From: Brachionus plicatilis
Taxonomy: Eukaryota; Rotifera; Eurotatoria; Ploima; Brachionidae
NCBI GenBank assembly: GCA_010279815.1
Contig: QEOQ01000614.1
Location: 149,411-169,368 of the forward strand
Length of the DNA stretch: 19,958 nt
Reading direction: 5' to 3'
The translations under genes and the position numbers were made by a program. Positions 8,521 to 17,873 of this stretch are shown here, piece after piece; within the stretch, counting starts at the first letter, position 1, and each line of letters opens with the position of its first letter. The notes beneath the pieces are model-generated. The model was given only the letters and a program-made list of their open reading frames with translations. It searched no databases and had not been told where the DNA came from.

Positions 8521-9752
8521 AACAAGAATAATATCAGCTATGCAAATTTAGAAATAAGATTTTTTTTCAGTAATTTTAGTTAAATAATTATAAATCCCCA
8601 AAAATAACAATGAATTAAAATTGATAGATTAATCATTAATGAATTAAGAACCATTTAATTTAAATTCAACGATGATAATCAGATTTGTTTAAAAGTCAAA
8701 AGTCTCAAGTCATGTTCAAGTCCGAACCAAGGACTTTTATTTTTTTTTCAAATAAAAAAAAAAGTCCGGACTTGGACTTTTAAAAACATAGGATGAAAAA
8801 ATTGAAAACAATTTTAACTTATACTATGTAATTTTTTTCCCAATTAAATCCATGGTCAAAATTGCTTTTTAAGCTATTTTAAATTCAATTTTTTATTAAT
8901 TTTTTGTTAATTTTAGAAATCGCAATACTAAAAACCCTATCAATTTTTTTAGTAAAATCCACTAAATAAAATAAATAATTTTGATATTATCCAAAGTTAA
9001 ATTTTATTAATTTACAAACAATTTAAAAAATATTTATTAGCTTATTAACTCAATCAGTTTACACCAAAACTCAATGAGTTGTTTGCAAGATATTACAGAA
9101 TTAACAAAATAAAGGGATTAAAGCTATTTTAGAATAAAATATATAAAAAATCAAAACAAATTTAAATTTAAATTTTTTTGAAAGTAAAATAAAGAAGAAT
9201 ATTTAGAATAGTTAAAAAGTTTTAATAAAACTTCATTAATCATTAATTTGTTTCAATTTAAATACCTAATTGATATTTTTCAAATTAAGAGACCGATTAA
9301 TAAAAGTAAAATATAGTAAAAATATTGAGCATAATTCAAAATGTTATCAAAAAGAAATAAAACCTTTCTTTAAATATTTTTTGTGTATTAATGTCCTTAA
9401 TATTTAAAAATGTTAAAATTTTGATAAATATTTTTTTTAAATCTAAAAAATAAAGCAACAAAAGTAAAAATTTATTCAAATAAAATAAAAGTCAAATTTT
9501 TATTTTAAAGCTAATTGTTAATTTTTAAGATTATTTGTTAGCACTTTTTTTGTGAAAAAATTTAACCAAACTCATCGGAATTTTCACGTTATAAATTATT
9601 TTTACTTTAAAAAGTTCCCTAGGATTTTAGAAATATTTTTCCCAAGGTTTTTCATAATTCTAAAATCTTTATATGGATAGCTATTACTGATTCCAAAAAT
9701 GAAGCGTTTAATTATTCAGAATGAGACTGTAATAAAAACTTACATATTTTAG
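8521..9752. other. long non-coding AT-rich stretch
   Basis: No coding signal, RNA gene or element was recognised apart from the small hairpin at 8717-8780. Homopolymer A and T runs dominate. A plausible splice acceptor (TACATATTTTAG) closes the stretch at 9752. Confidence 0.55.
8717..8780. repeat. imperfect inverted repeat built of AAGTCC words
   Basis: CAAGTCCG (8717-8724) pairs with CGGACTTG (8767-8774), and GGACTTTT (8731-8738) pairs with AAAAGTCC (8760-8767), across a T/A-rich loop. Further AAGTC words lie just upstream (8693-8710). It could be a decayed palindromic element or a slippage product. Confidence 0.5.
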
Positions 9753-10439
9753 ATTACGGAAGATCCTATAGTAATGTCTATAACCAAATTGGAGCAAGAT
9801 AATTATGGAAATCCAGCCGAATTCTCTCAATTGCTTAAAAATATGATTAATGGCGAAGAAGGAAAAATTAGAATAAAAAACGTAAACAGACTTCTTCCCA
9901 AGGTATTGAATTTTTTTTAAAAAAGAAAGCCTAGAACACCCGGTATTCCCAGGCGGTCAGCCATCCAAGTAATAACCAGGCTCGACGTTGCTTAACTTCG
10001 GTGATCGGACGAGAACCGGTGTATACAACGTGATATGGTCCTAGGCATTTCATAATAAAAAATGGAAAAATTTTCAATAGAAACATACTCTTAATAAAAA
10101 ATTTTCTCTTTCTGTCACATTTTTAAAATTTTTCCTTTAAGTTCATTTAAAGAACATTTTTAAAGTATTTTTAAATTTGAACTTATTTTTTCGTTTCTTT
10201 AGGCAGTTGTGAACACAGTGACAAAAACACTATTTAAACTTAAAAGGTTATAATTTTGGACTGATAAAATAAACCCTATTTTACCGACTAAACAATTTAA
10301 ATCGGGTTACAAAAATAGTTTAATGACTGATAAAAATTAAGATAAATAGAAAAATAAAAATTTAGAGAAATTGAAAAAATGCTTTCTTTTTATTTAGATT
10401 ACTAATCAGTTTATTTCCTTGGCTTTTCTCGTTTTCTCG
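9753..10439 (+). CDS. putative three-exon gene fragment, function unknown
   Basis: Three stretches have convincing splice borders and compatible phases. Exon a is 9753-9902 (ATTTTAG before, AAG|GTATTG after; 50 codons including KLEQDNYGNPAEFSQLLK). Exon b is 10203-10246 (TTTCTTTAG before, AAAAG|GTTAT after). Exon c is 10398-10439 (TTTTTATTTAG before, CTCG|GTAAAT after). Joined, they give about 78 uninterrupted codons, the last part hydrophobic (LLISLFPWLFSF). An ATG inside exon a (9774) could be the start. The first intron (9903-10202, 300 nt) holds a 5S rRNA gene on the other strand. I recognise no domain, and neither end of the gene is defined. Confidence 0.35.
9919..9924 (-). terminator. 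RNA polymerase III T-run after 5S rRNA
   Basis: A run of six T on the minus strand begins 3-4 nt beyond the mature 5S end (GGCTTTCTTTTTT), as expected for a pol III terminator. Confidence 0.8.
9928..10046 (-). rRNA. 5S ribosomal RNA, single dispersed copy
   Basis: About 119 nt on the minus strand, beginning GCCTAGGACCATATCACG and ending near GTTCTAGGC. Hallmarks are GATCACCGAAGTTAAGCAACG (A-box region), GCCTGGTTATTACTTGGATGG (C-box region) and CCGCCTGGGAATACCGGGTG. The terminal helix pairs over nine positions (GCCUAGGAC with GUUCUAGGC), including one G-U. The usual metazoan GGTTAGTACTT is GGTTATTACTT here, and GGGAGACC is GGCTGACC, so it is a variant copy. The paired ends and the T-run terminator suggest it may still be transcribed. 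It is a lone copy inside a putative intron of the plus-strand gene, not part of a tandem array. Confidence 0.93.
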
Positions 10440-10845
10440 GTAAATCCGCATCAATTTATAAATTCAGCATAGACTATTGCTTCGTGAGTTTTTTTCTTCT
10501 TAAAATTTAGATAATAATCAGGTCTCCATCAAAAGGGAGAGAGTTTTTGTTTTCATCACTATTAATAAATTAAATAATTAAGAATTAATTACTGAGCCTT
10601 GTAACTGTTATTAAATAACATTAATTAAATAACAATGAAAATGCTTAGTTACTTTGTAATCCTTATTAATTAAATTTCATCATATTATTTATTTAATTTT
10701 TCACCCTGAAAAAATTTAATTTTTCAGTCAATAAGTTTTATTTTGTCAGCAAAAAAAATTATTCTGCCATTTATTTTGGCAAAAAGAATCCGAATATTTC
10801 CGTACTTAATTCAAAATCTAGTATATGAATTAAAAAAGTGTCGAT
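10440..10845. other. AT-rich stretch after the putative exons
   Basis: No secure coding or RNA feature. A further acceptor-like AATAATCAG at 10515-10523 followed by a short open stretch to TAA 10570-10572 might be a last exon of the 9753 gene, but it is too short to judge. TTAATTAAATAAC-type words recur at 10600-10675. Confidence 0.4.
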
Positions 10846-11767
10846 ATTGTGAAATTCAAATACAAATCGAACAAAATTTCTTCCTTTTATGATAATTAAA
10901 GTAAATAAAATATACTTAAGAAAATACAGTAAAAAAGTGCAACGTACTTTATTGCACCTTTGTTAGGCAAATTGAAGTTTGAGATCAAGATCAAAAGATG
11001 AAAACATAAATTGTAATATTTTTTTAATAAAAGAGAAAAAATAAATTTTTTCAAAAGCAATTACTTGACATTTCATGTCAAGTTAATTTTCATATTTAAA
11101 ATTTTAAAATGTCACTTTTTATTGAGCTTCTATAGGTTGAAATATTTTAATAGATTTTAATGAAAACTAACTTTTAAAGACAAATAAATTTTACTGTTTT
11201 ATTATTTAAAAATTATTTAAGTGGAAAAATAAGATTATTTTAGTTTGAATGAATGAATATTAAAGTGATAAATTTGAATTTTTGAATTAACTCAACCTGA
11301 ATTATTTAAATTATTGATTGTTTTTGTTAAATAAATTAGAAATCAATCATTTTGATGTTAATTTTATAATGAACCATTATTAGACATAACATGTCTAGTA
11401 ATGTTTAGTGTTTATTTCTTAAAAATTATTAAAATCTTTAGATTATTTAAGCTTTAAAATTTTAAATGATCGTTTTGATCTTAAAATTTGATCTGAAACT
11501 TCTATTTGCCACTTTGTTATTATTATTTAAAATAAAATCATTATTTCTTTTATTTTTAGTAAATTAAGCCAATAATCAATTTAAATCTTATTGATAATTT
11601 ATTTTTTGTCTTCTTAAAGCATGAGAAAAATAATTTAAGTAAAAAAGTTGCAACAAAGTATGTTGCACTTTTTTTGCAGTATTTTTGTAATTAAATTTTA
11701 TTAATTTTAATTTTAATTTTTCAAAAAAAGAAGAATTTTTGTTCAATTTGTATTTAAATTTCACAAT
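10846..11767. mobile_element. inverted-repeat DNA transposon, copy A (non-autonomous, MITE-like)
   Basis: About 920 bp bounded by inverted repeats of roughly 130 bp. The left end reads ATTGTGAAATTCAAATACAA and the right end, reversed, ATTGTGAAATTTAAATACAA. Further in, both arms carry a TGCAACRTACTTTRTTGCA word (10939-10957; reversed at 11647-11665) that can fold into a 7-bp stem hairpin. A TA flanks the TTGTGAA start on the left and follows its complement on the right, so a TA target duplication is possible. There is no transposase inside. The interior holds two small perfect palindromes (11063-11083 and 11381-11398). Copies C (14944) and B (19402) are relatives. Confidence 0.75.
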
Positions 11768-11797
11768 AAAAAAATTGTCATAAAATGAACTTATTTT

Positions 11798-12608
11798 TTA
11801 CTTACTTCTACATCTTTGACAGCAAATATTATTGATCTGAGTTTTTGCACAATAGCTGGCAATTGATTTACCATGAATTTCTAGTAGGTTAAAATAATGC
11901 AAGCAAGATATTTGAGGTGATGGTAGCTGAATTTCGCTTTCCACTTCTCTGGTAATGAAATCTTAAAAACACACGATCCTGTTTTGGCCATTGAACTTGT
12001 AACACATTCTCCCTTTGAGCAAACTTTTCCACTGTTATATAGAGTTCCGTCAGGAGCACCTGCATAAACGATCTGCAGATACTTTCTATTTTATTCTTAG
12101 CAAAAAAAAAATATTTTTATAAAATTATTTTTTTTTAAACCCAACTTGGCAATAAGTTGCACTGGGTCCAAAGATCATGCGACATATGTCATCCGGGGAA
12201 TAAAATTTGCCCGCATCTGTTTCTCTAATTCTCCCTATCTCTTCACTAAGAGCTATTTTATTTGTTAAACAATTCGCATTTGATGCCACTGAATTTAGGT
12301 TCCTATTTAAAAGAGTTGATTTAAATATGCTAGTGGAGCAAGGTGAAAACCGTTGGGAACTAGTGCCTCCTAATGAAGGAGACATGATGTCCCTGTTGTT
12401 GATAGGGCATTGGTCAGAAAAGCCAATGATCCCCTCATGAAATACGCCTAAACCATGAGCGATTTCATGTGCCACGACCAAAAGATTGATGAAGCCTCCG
12501 ATTTCTTCTGACAGCGAATATTTGTTCTGAGTGCAAATGGTTCCTATAAACGCGAATCCAACAGTCATCGATCTGGTCGATGTCATGTCCGATGACCATA
12601 GATCCTTA
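11798..12608 (-). CDS. ADAMTS-like metalloprotease (M12B), partial gene
   Basis: Zinc metalloendopeptidase acting outside the cell. The main exon is 12608-12145 (acceptor TTTGTTTAG before it). It encodes the end of the catalytic domain: TVGFAFIGTIC, the zinc site HEIAHGLGVFH with its catalytic Glu, and the Met-turn DIMSPS. The FSPCS..I segment typical of ADAMTS follows, then the start of the disintegrin-like region (KFYSPDDICRMIFGPSATYC). A 68-73 nt intron leads to a second exon at 12072 with PDGTLYNSGKVCSKGECV, like the end of the ADAMTS Cys-rich region, although the usual LWC segment is missing. Further down, in another frame (shift near 11950), a Cys-rich PLAC-like end (YCAK....CCQRC) runs to TAA 11800-11798, or to a GTAAGT donor just before it. 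Signal peptide, prodomain and the N-terminal half of the protease are absent. Probably a truncated or decaying gene. Confidence 0.75.
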
Positions 12609-12960
12609 CTAAACAAAATAAATTTTTTTATTTCTAAAATGTTGCTTAGTAATTAAACTTCTTTTGTCATTGATTCATAGTAAATAAAAAAAAAGAGGAA
12701 AAAAATTTGGAAAATTTCTCTCAATTTTATTTTGGAGAAATTCAGTTGGATTACTACAAAACTAGAAAAAATTTTCCCAATTTTTTTTTTCAAATATTAA
12801 ATAGAATTTTTTAATAAATAAGATTATACATTAAAATATCAATAAACCCAAAATTAAATATCAATTCAGAATTTTTAACTAATTGACACTTTTAAAAAAT
12901 TTAAAAAATTTAAAAAAATTAAATTTTGTGATAAAAATATTTAAAAATAAAAAAATACCT
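12609..12960. other. AT-rich stretch upstream of the ADAMTS-like exon
   Basis: Would be intron or 5' flank of the minus-strand protease. No further ADAMTS exon was recognised before the tandem duplication and Tc1 element, which may have displaced the rest of the gene. Confidence 0.45.
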
Positions 12961-13430
12961 TTATTTTTTAAATAACAACAAATTAACTAAAATAACAAAA
13001 CACTCCTTTTTTCAAATACTTAATAAAATAGACATTATAAAAGCTTATTTATTAATATCTATTTTTATTCTGTTTTAAGCAAATACTCCTTGAGTTTAGA
13101 TTAAAATGAAAAAAAATTAAATTAATTTATTAATTAAATATAATTAGTTTTATTATACAGTACTGATTTGACACGTGGATTTTACGTAAATTTAGTTATT
13201 TTTTAAATAAAAACAAATTAACTAAAATAACAAAACACTCCTTTTTTCAAATACTTAATAAAATAGACATTATAAAAGCTTATTTATTAATATCTATTTT
13301 TATTCTGTTTTAAGCAAATACTCCTTGAGTTTAAATAAAAATGAAAAAAAATTAAATTAATTTATTAATTAAATATAATTAGTTTTATTATACAGTACTG
13401 ATTTGACACGTGGATTTTACGTAAATTTAC
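12961..13430. repeat. 235-bp direct tandem duplication, two copies
   Basis: Copy 1 is 12961-13195 and copy 2 is 13196-13430. They differ at only a few positions (for example AACAACA versus AAAAACA near the start, and TTTAGATTA versus TTTAAATAA in the middle). Each copy ends with TACAGTACTGATTTGACACG and about 20 further bases of the terminal inverted repeat of the adjoining Tc1 element. The duplication therefore contains the element's tip and must postdate its insertion. Confidence 0.92.
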
Positions 13431-14347
13431 TTTGGCCAAAAAATTGCCGAATTTTTGTAAATTTTGGTAAATTTTCACTCAAATAAAAATTTCAGAATTT
13501 CTATGGCTTTTTAGACAAAAAGAAAATTTACGAAAATTTACGTAAATTTATTTCGACTTTTTTACTTGTAAAAATGGTAAAATTTTGTAAATTAATTTTA
13601 TTTCATGAAAAAATGCTTTTTAAAGACATTGTTTGACCTAGCTGTTTACAAATAATTTAAATAATTGTACTGAACTTCTCGAAACCATTTCTTTTAAGGT
13701 TTGGAATTAAAGAATATGGCTGTGTCTATTGGCAGCATCAGGATAATGATCAGAAACTCAAATCATACATTTGTGCCCAATTTTTGAAAAATAATGACAT
13801 TAACTAGGTTTGATAAAAAAAAAATTCTAAGCTTTTTTAATTATTATATTTAAATAGGTATAATCTCCAAAGTCACCAGATTTGAATCCTATCGAAATGA
13901 TTTGGAATGAAATGAAAGAATTTGTGAGAAAGAGAAATATTCAAAATCATGAGGAAGCAGTTGAGGCAATTTTAGAGTTTCAAAGAAAAATTGCTCCAGT
14001 AAATGCCAAGCATACATTAATCATTTAAAAAAGGTTTTTTTTTTTCAAAAAAGATAGTAAGAATAAAGTAATAATAATAAAGGTAATAAAAATCGTGATA
14101 AAAAAAATGGAGATTGGTCAAACTGCTAGGTCATTTAGCATTTTTTCATGAAATAAAATTAATTTACAAAATTTTACCATTTTTTACATGTAAAAAAGTA
14201 AAAATTTACGTAATATTCTTTTTATCAAAAAAAGGCATAGAAACTCTGAATTTTTTTTTGAGTGAAAATTTACCAAAATTTACAAAAATTCGGCCATTTT
14301 TTTGTCAAAATAAATTTACGTAAAATCCACGTGTCAAATCAGTACTG
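13393..14347. mobile_element. Tc1/mariner-type transposon with long terminal inverted repeats, internally deleted
   Basis: The element starts CAGTACTGATTTGACACGTG at 13393 and ends with its exact reverse complement at 14347. TA lies on both sides (13391-13392 and 14348-14349), as expected for the Tc1/mariner superfamily. The inverted repeats run about 225-250 bp each (to about 13645 and from about 14118), diverged by scattered substitutions and indels. Between them is only the 3' third of a transposase gene. At 955 bp it is much shorter than a full autonomous element. Confidence 0.93.
13670..14028 (+). pseudogene. Tc1-type transposase, C-terminal remnant
   Basis: Remains of a DDE transposase. 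In the first part (frame of 13742) WQHQDNDQKLKS carries the second catalytic Asp (codon 13742-13744). After a putative 50-nt GT-AG intron (13808-13857) the frame shifts to SPKSPDLNPIE, with the catalytic Glu at 13894-13896, then WNEMKEFVRKR and a TAA at 14026-14028. With that intron removed, 33 residues separate Asp and Glu, one short of the DD34E spacing of Tc1. TAG 13805-13807 and TAA 13861-13863 flank the intron, so the reading frame is broken. The DNA-binding domain and first Asp are missing. Confidence 0.88.
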
Positions 14348-14350
14348 TAT

Positions 14351-14943
14351 ATAATCTTAATAGTTGGAGATTTAATATTTGGGAAAAAAATTTGGGGTAT
14401 CGAATTTAATCTTCCTTTTATTTTTTAAATAAAAACTTTTAATTAATTTTGAATTTTTCTAGCACTTTCTGATTTTAAATCACGCAACTTTATTGTTAAC
14501 TTTATTATTAACGAGTCAATTTAATTATTAACTTTTTTCGATCTTCTTCTCAGCTTGATATAAAAAAATCATTTGATGACTTGATAGTAAAATAATCACT
14601 AAAAATTGTTCATTACTTTATTTTTTCTAATTTAAAATTATATTATTTAATTTAAGAGACTTTTTTTAAATAAGTCTGATTTTACTATATAGCTAAAACT
14701 CTTAAAACTTTAAATCGATAACTAATTTCATGATCTATTGATGTTCATAAGATAGTGTTAAAAAATCTACCATTTAATTTAATGCCTTTTTATTAAAAAT
14801 CATGATTTTTTTCAATTTTTTTTTCTCTAAGTTAGTTTTAATTTTGATAAATAAAAAAAAAGAATAAAAATTTTGATATTTTTCCTTTTCTTTTAAGCCG
14901 AACGAAAGAGTTACAATATTGCCGATAAATGTCTCATAGGATG
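14351..14943. other. non-coding AT-rich stretch
   Basis: No gene or recognisable element between the Tc1 copy and transposon copy C. Short frames here are AT-rich chance openings. Confidence 0.5.
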
Positions 14944-15132
14944 TTGTGAATTTCAAATAAAAATTGAACAAAAATTTTTCATTTTTTGATTAAATAAAAT
15001 TTAATTTAATAAAATATTTTAGAAAAATTATTGCAACAACTTTTTTGCCGAAAATAAAATTTAAATTGAAGTTTGAGATCAAGATCAAAAGATCAAAATA
15101 TAAATTGTAATATTTTTTTAATAAAAGAGAAA
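14944..15132. mobile_element. truncated copy C of the inverted-repeat transposon family
   Basis: Starts TTGTGAATTTCAAATAAAAATTGAAC, like the left end of copy A (10848). It has a reduced TTGCAACAAC version of the hairpin word near 15027. From about 15064 to 15132 it is nearly identical to 10969-11039 (AAATTGAAGTTTGAGATCAAGATC and beyond, to AATAAAAGAGAAA). No matching right end is seen, so only the left fifth of a copy-A-like element is present. Confidence 0.8.
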
Positions 15133-15724
15133 TTTGTAAAATCATATATGATCAAAAATTTTTACTTTGCCTTGTTTCTTGGGCTTTCTTTTTTTCCTTC
15201 TAAGTTTATGGTATAAATAGAAAAAGACTTACCATATTTAAAAAAAAAAGAAGTTTATTAAATAAATTTAAAACTGAGCATCACTAAAATGGTTAATGAA
15301 ATAAAAAAATTGTAATTCCCGGTTAAACAAAATAAAAATTTTATAAAACAAAAAATAGGGTTTAATTAACATCAAAATAGGAAAGCTATACAAGTTTTTA
15401 AACGGATCTATATTTATGCTAATAAATAAGCATTTTACATTGATAAGAAAATTATTTTCTAAAAATTCATTAATTCTAATGGATTAACTTTGAAATTAAT
15501 TTAAACAAAAGGCTCAAAATTATAAATTTAATAAAAAAAATTCTCACTTCAATAAAAAATTGCTCTTATCAAAACTCATTTGCTATTTAAAGAAACTAAA
15601 TTAGATAAACCAAAGTGTTTTTAATTATGTCAATTAATTTTTTTTCTATAGATTTAAATTAACTTAAAAAACTGTTGTTATTTAAGTAAATGACTATCCT
15701 TAAATAAATTGTTTGAATCAAATA
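15133..15724. other. non-coding AT-rich stretch
   Basis: No coding signal. A TATAAATAG word (15212) lies far from any start codon. Nothing else recognised. Confidence 0.5.
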
Positions 15725-15797
15725 AAATTTCTCTCGAAATAAAGAAATTTAAGGAATTTTTATTTTTGGAATTAAAGAATTTTTTCGAGAGAAATTT
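15725..15797. repeat. perfect 15-bp inverted repeat upstream of the Glu/Lys-rich gene
   Basis: AAATTTCTCTCGAAA (15725-15739) is the exact reverse complement of TTTCGAGAGAAATTT (15783-15797), separated by 43 bp. It lies 70 bp before ATG 15868, so it could be a regulatory site (paired CTCTCGAA / TTCGAGAG words) or the two ends of a tiny mobile element. The sequence does not decide between these. Confidence 0.7.
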
Positions 15798-15867
15798 AAA
15801 CATGCGTTGAAAACATGCTTAATAAATCGACAATATAAAGAAACTCAAAATTTAAAAAATTATAAAA

Positions 15868-16227
15868 ATGTCTGAAGAAATGAAGTCCGATGAGACAGAA
15901 ATGTCTGAAGAGACAAAAATGTCTGAAGAGACAAAAATGACTGAAGAGACAAAAGGACCTAATAAAAGAGAGAGGGAAGAAGAAACCTCTATCGAGGAAA
16001 CCTCCTCAATTATATTTTTGGTCAAAAAACCCGCCTGGGAGTTTGTTTGGCTATCCTCAGGAAGTGAGGATGAAGGAAGCAAAGCAAATGAAGAAAGCAA
16101 TGCAAATGAAGAAAACAAGGCAAAAGAAGAAAACAAAGCCAATGAATCAGTGGCAAAAGAAAGCGGAAATGAAAATCTCAATAACACTGCCAACGACGCT
16201 GAAGAATTGGAATCAAATGAATTTTAA
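15868..16227 (+). CDS. Glu/Lys-rich low-complexity protein with short tandem repeats, function unknown
   Basis: Intact intronless frame of 119 residues from ATG 15868 (AAAAATGTCT context) to TAA 16225-16227, with AATAAA just after (16228-16233). The N-terminus has four to five copies of a six-residue EMSEET-like repeat. The middle holds the only non-polar segment (SIIFLVKKPAWEFVWLSS, about residues 50-67), followed by an acidic SGSEDEG. The C-terminal half repeats KANEEN-like hexamers. No signal peptide, and the hydrophobic patch is too charged for a membrane span. It is mostly disordered and highly charged. A TATAAAG (15834) lies only 34 nt before the ATG. The repeated codons make the opposite-strand frame look open, but that one is a shadow. 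Not recognised as any family. Confidence 0.5.
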   Translation: MSEEMKSDETEMSEETKMSEETKMTEETKGPNKREREEETSIEETSSIIFLVKKPAWEFVWLSSGSEDEGSKANEESNANEENKAKEENKANESVAKESGNENLNNTANDAEELESNEF

Positions 16228-16233
16228 AATAAA

Positions 16234-16959
16234 TTTTTTTTATATGTTTTTTTAATTAAACATTTATTTAAACTTTAATTTACTTTTATTTACTTATATT
16301 TAAAATGCCAGCAGTTTTGTTTGTCCAAAAATAAGGAACATCTCTATACCGGCCACCAAGTTTTTACTCCATGACAATTTTATTTATATTTCTTTTTAAT
16401 TTCTTTATTATAAACCCCTTTCAGTTTATTCTAATTTTTTGACTTATTATTAGTATATTGTATTGTATATCAAAGTTATCAATAATGTCTATTAGACAAC
16501 AAAATCTTATTAGTTTCTCTTATTTCTGTAATTTTCACAAAAACATTATCTGTTTACAAAAAAAACATTTATTGAATAAATATTTTTGTTTGTAAAGAAA
16601 TAAAATTTAACTCTGGAAAATATCAAAATTATTTATTTTAATCAAAAGAATTTTTTAATAACTTCTTGTTAAGATTTTTTATTCTTAAATTAAAGTGAGA
16701 ATTCAAAATCTTAAAGTTTTGTAAAAATGATCAATTTAAATTTTCTTAAAAACAATAAATAATAATCATCCGTAAATCAGATCAAGAAACATGCATTTGC
16801 ATGACTCTAGAATTGTAAAGAAAAACGATTCGTCTGAAAGAAACCAGATTGTCAGAAATCTTTATGTTGAGTTTTATAAATAAGTAAATGAAAATATATT
16901 CAAATTAACGATCAAGTATAAAATGATGATTAAATAAAAATTTTTTATTTTTTCAATTA
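16234..16959. other. non-coding AT-rich stretch
   Basis: No gene seen. A small palindrome CATGCATTTGCATG lies at 16791-16804. Nothing else supports an annotation. Confidence 0.5.
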
Positions 16960-17375
16960 AAAGTTTGTATACAAAATCTTAATCTTAAATTGGGTTGTAG
17001 AGTTCATTTCAATTCGATCGTTTCAATTCAGAAAAATATGAATAATTTTTTTAGTATAAGGAATAATTTAGTTCAGTAAAATGCTTAATGTTTAAGCAAA
17101 TTTGCTTAATCCGAAATTATAAACCTGCAAAAACTCTGCAATGAAGTTGCACAGTTGATTAGAATACTATTTAATGGCTTGCAAAATTTAGAAAATTGCA
17201 GAGTAATTTGCAGACTTGTTTTACTGAATTAAGCAAATTTGCTTATAATTGAGCATTTTACAGAACTAAATCATCACTTTTGGAAAAAAATTATTCAAGT
17301 TTTTCTGAATTAAAATGATCTAATTGAAACGAACTTCACAATCCCCTTAAATTTGATTAATTTGTATATTAAAAA
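16960..17375. mobile_element. foldback element: two long imperfect inverted arms with almost no loop
   Basis: The left arm contains CGTTTCAATTCAGAAAAAT, GAATAATTTTTTTA, TTTAGTTCAGTAAAATGCT, AAGCAAATTTGCTTAAT and CTGCAAAAACTCTGCAA in that order. The right arm has reverse-complement counterparts in mirror order (17333 back to about 17190). The axis is near 17165-17180. Arms are about 200 bp, with scattered mismatches, and fade out near 16960 and 17375. A nested perfect palindrome, AAGCAAATTTGCTT, occurs in each arm (17095-17108 and 17232-17245). There is no coding capacity. It resembles a foldback-type MITE and is unrelated to copies A-C. Confidence 0.82.
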
Positions 17376-17873
17376 TTACACATTTGAACTAAATTAAATA
17401 AAAATTAGTAATATATTCGAAAATTTCTCTCTTATTTATGAGTTTTTTAATTAAGAAAATTTTTCTCCATAAAAAAGATCTACTTTTGAATTCTTGAATT
17501 TTTTACCTCTAAAACATGGTTAATTTTTCGAAAAATACAACTTAAATTTAAATTTTGAACAAACTCACAAAATATGAGCTGGATTTTCTTTCGTGCTATG
17601 GCGAAAAATTTAAAAAAAAATCTTTTCTGAATCAATAGTAAAAAAAATTTTTGATGCATAAATTTTCAAATTAAAACTAATTTAAGTTTTAATTTAATTT
17701 TTTTTGAAAATTCAAGTTTTTCACCTCAATAATAATTTTAAGACATTGATTTTATTAAAAAAATACTTAAATATTCATTAAATGGTAGACTAATGTTCTT
17801 TTTAGAGAAAAATTGAAAAATTCACACTAATGCTTGCAATAAATAAATTTATTTTGTTTCCTTATCCACTCGC
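17376..17873. other. non-coding AT-rich stretch
   Basis: No coding or structural feature recognised between the foldback element and the duplicated DOCK segment. Confidence 0.5.

Noticed and set aside
12207..12440. Plus-strand 77-codon frame
   Set aside because: Antisense to the ADAMTS-like exon.
14114..14323. Plus-strand 69-codon frame
   Set aside because: Lies in the right inverted repeat of the Tc1 element; Phe/Lys-rich chance opening.
14774..14971. Minus-strand 65-codon frame
   Set aside because: Low-complexity Lys/Phe/Ile translation of AT-rich DNA running into transposon copy C.
15852..16255. Opposite-strand 113-codon Ser-rich frame and a +2 frame of 70 codons over the Glu/Lys-rich gene
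   Set aside because: Byproducts of GAA/AAA-type codon repeats; the frame from 15868 has the sensible start and stop.
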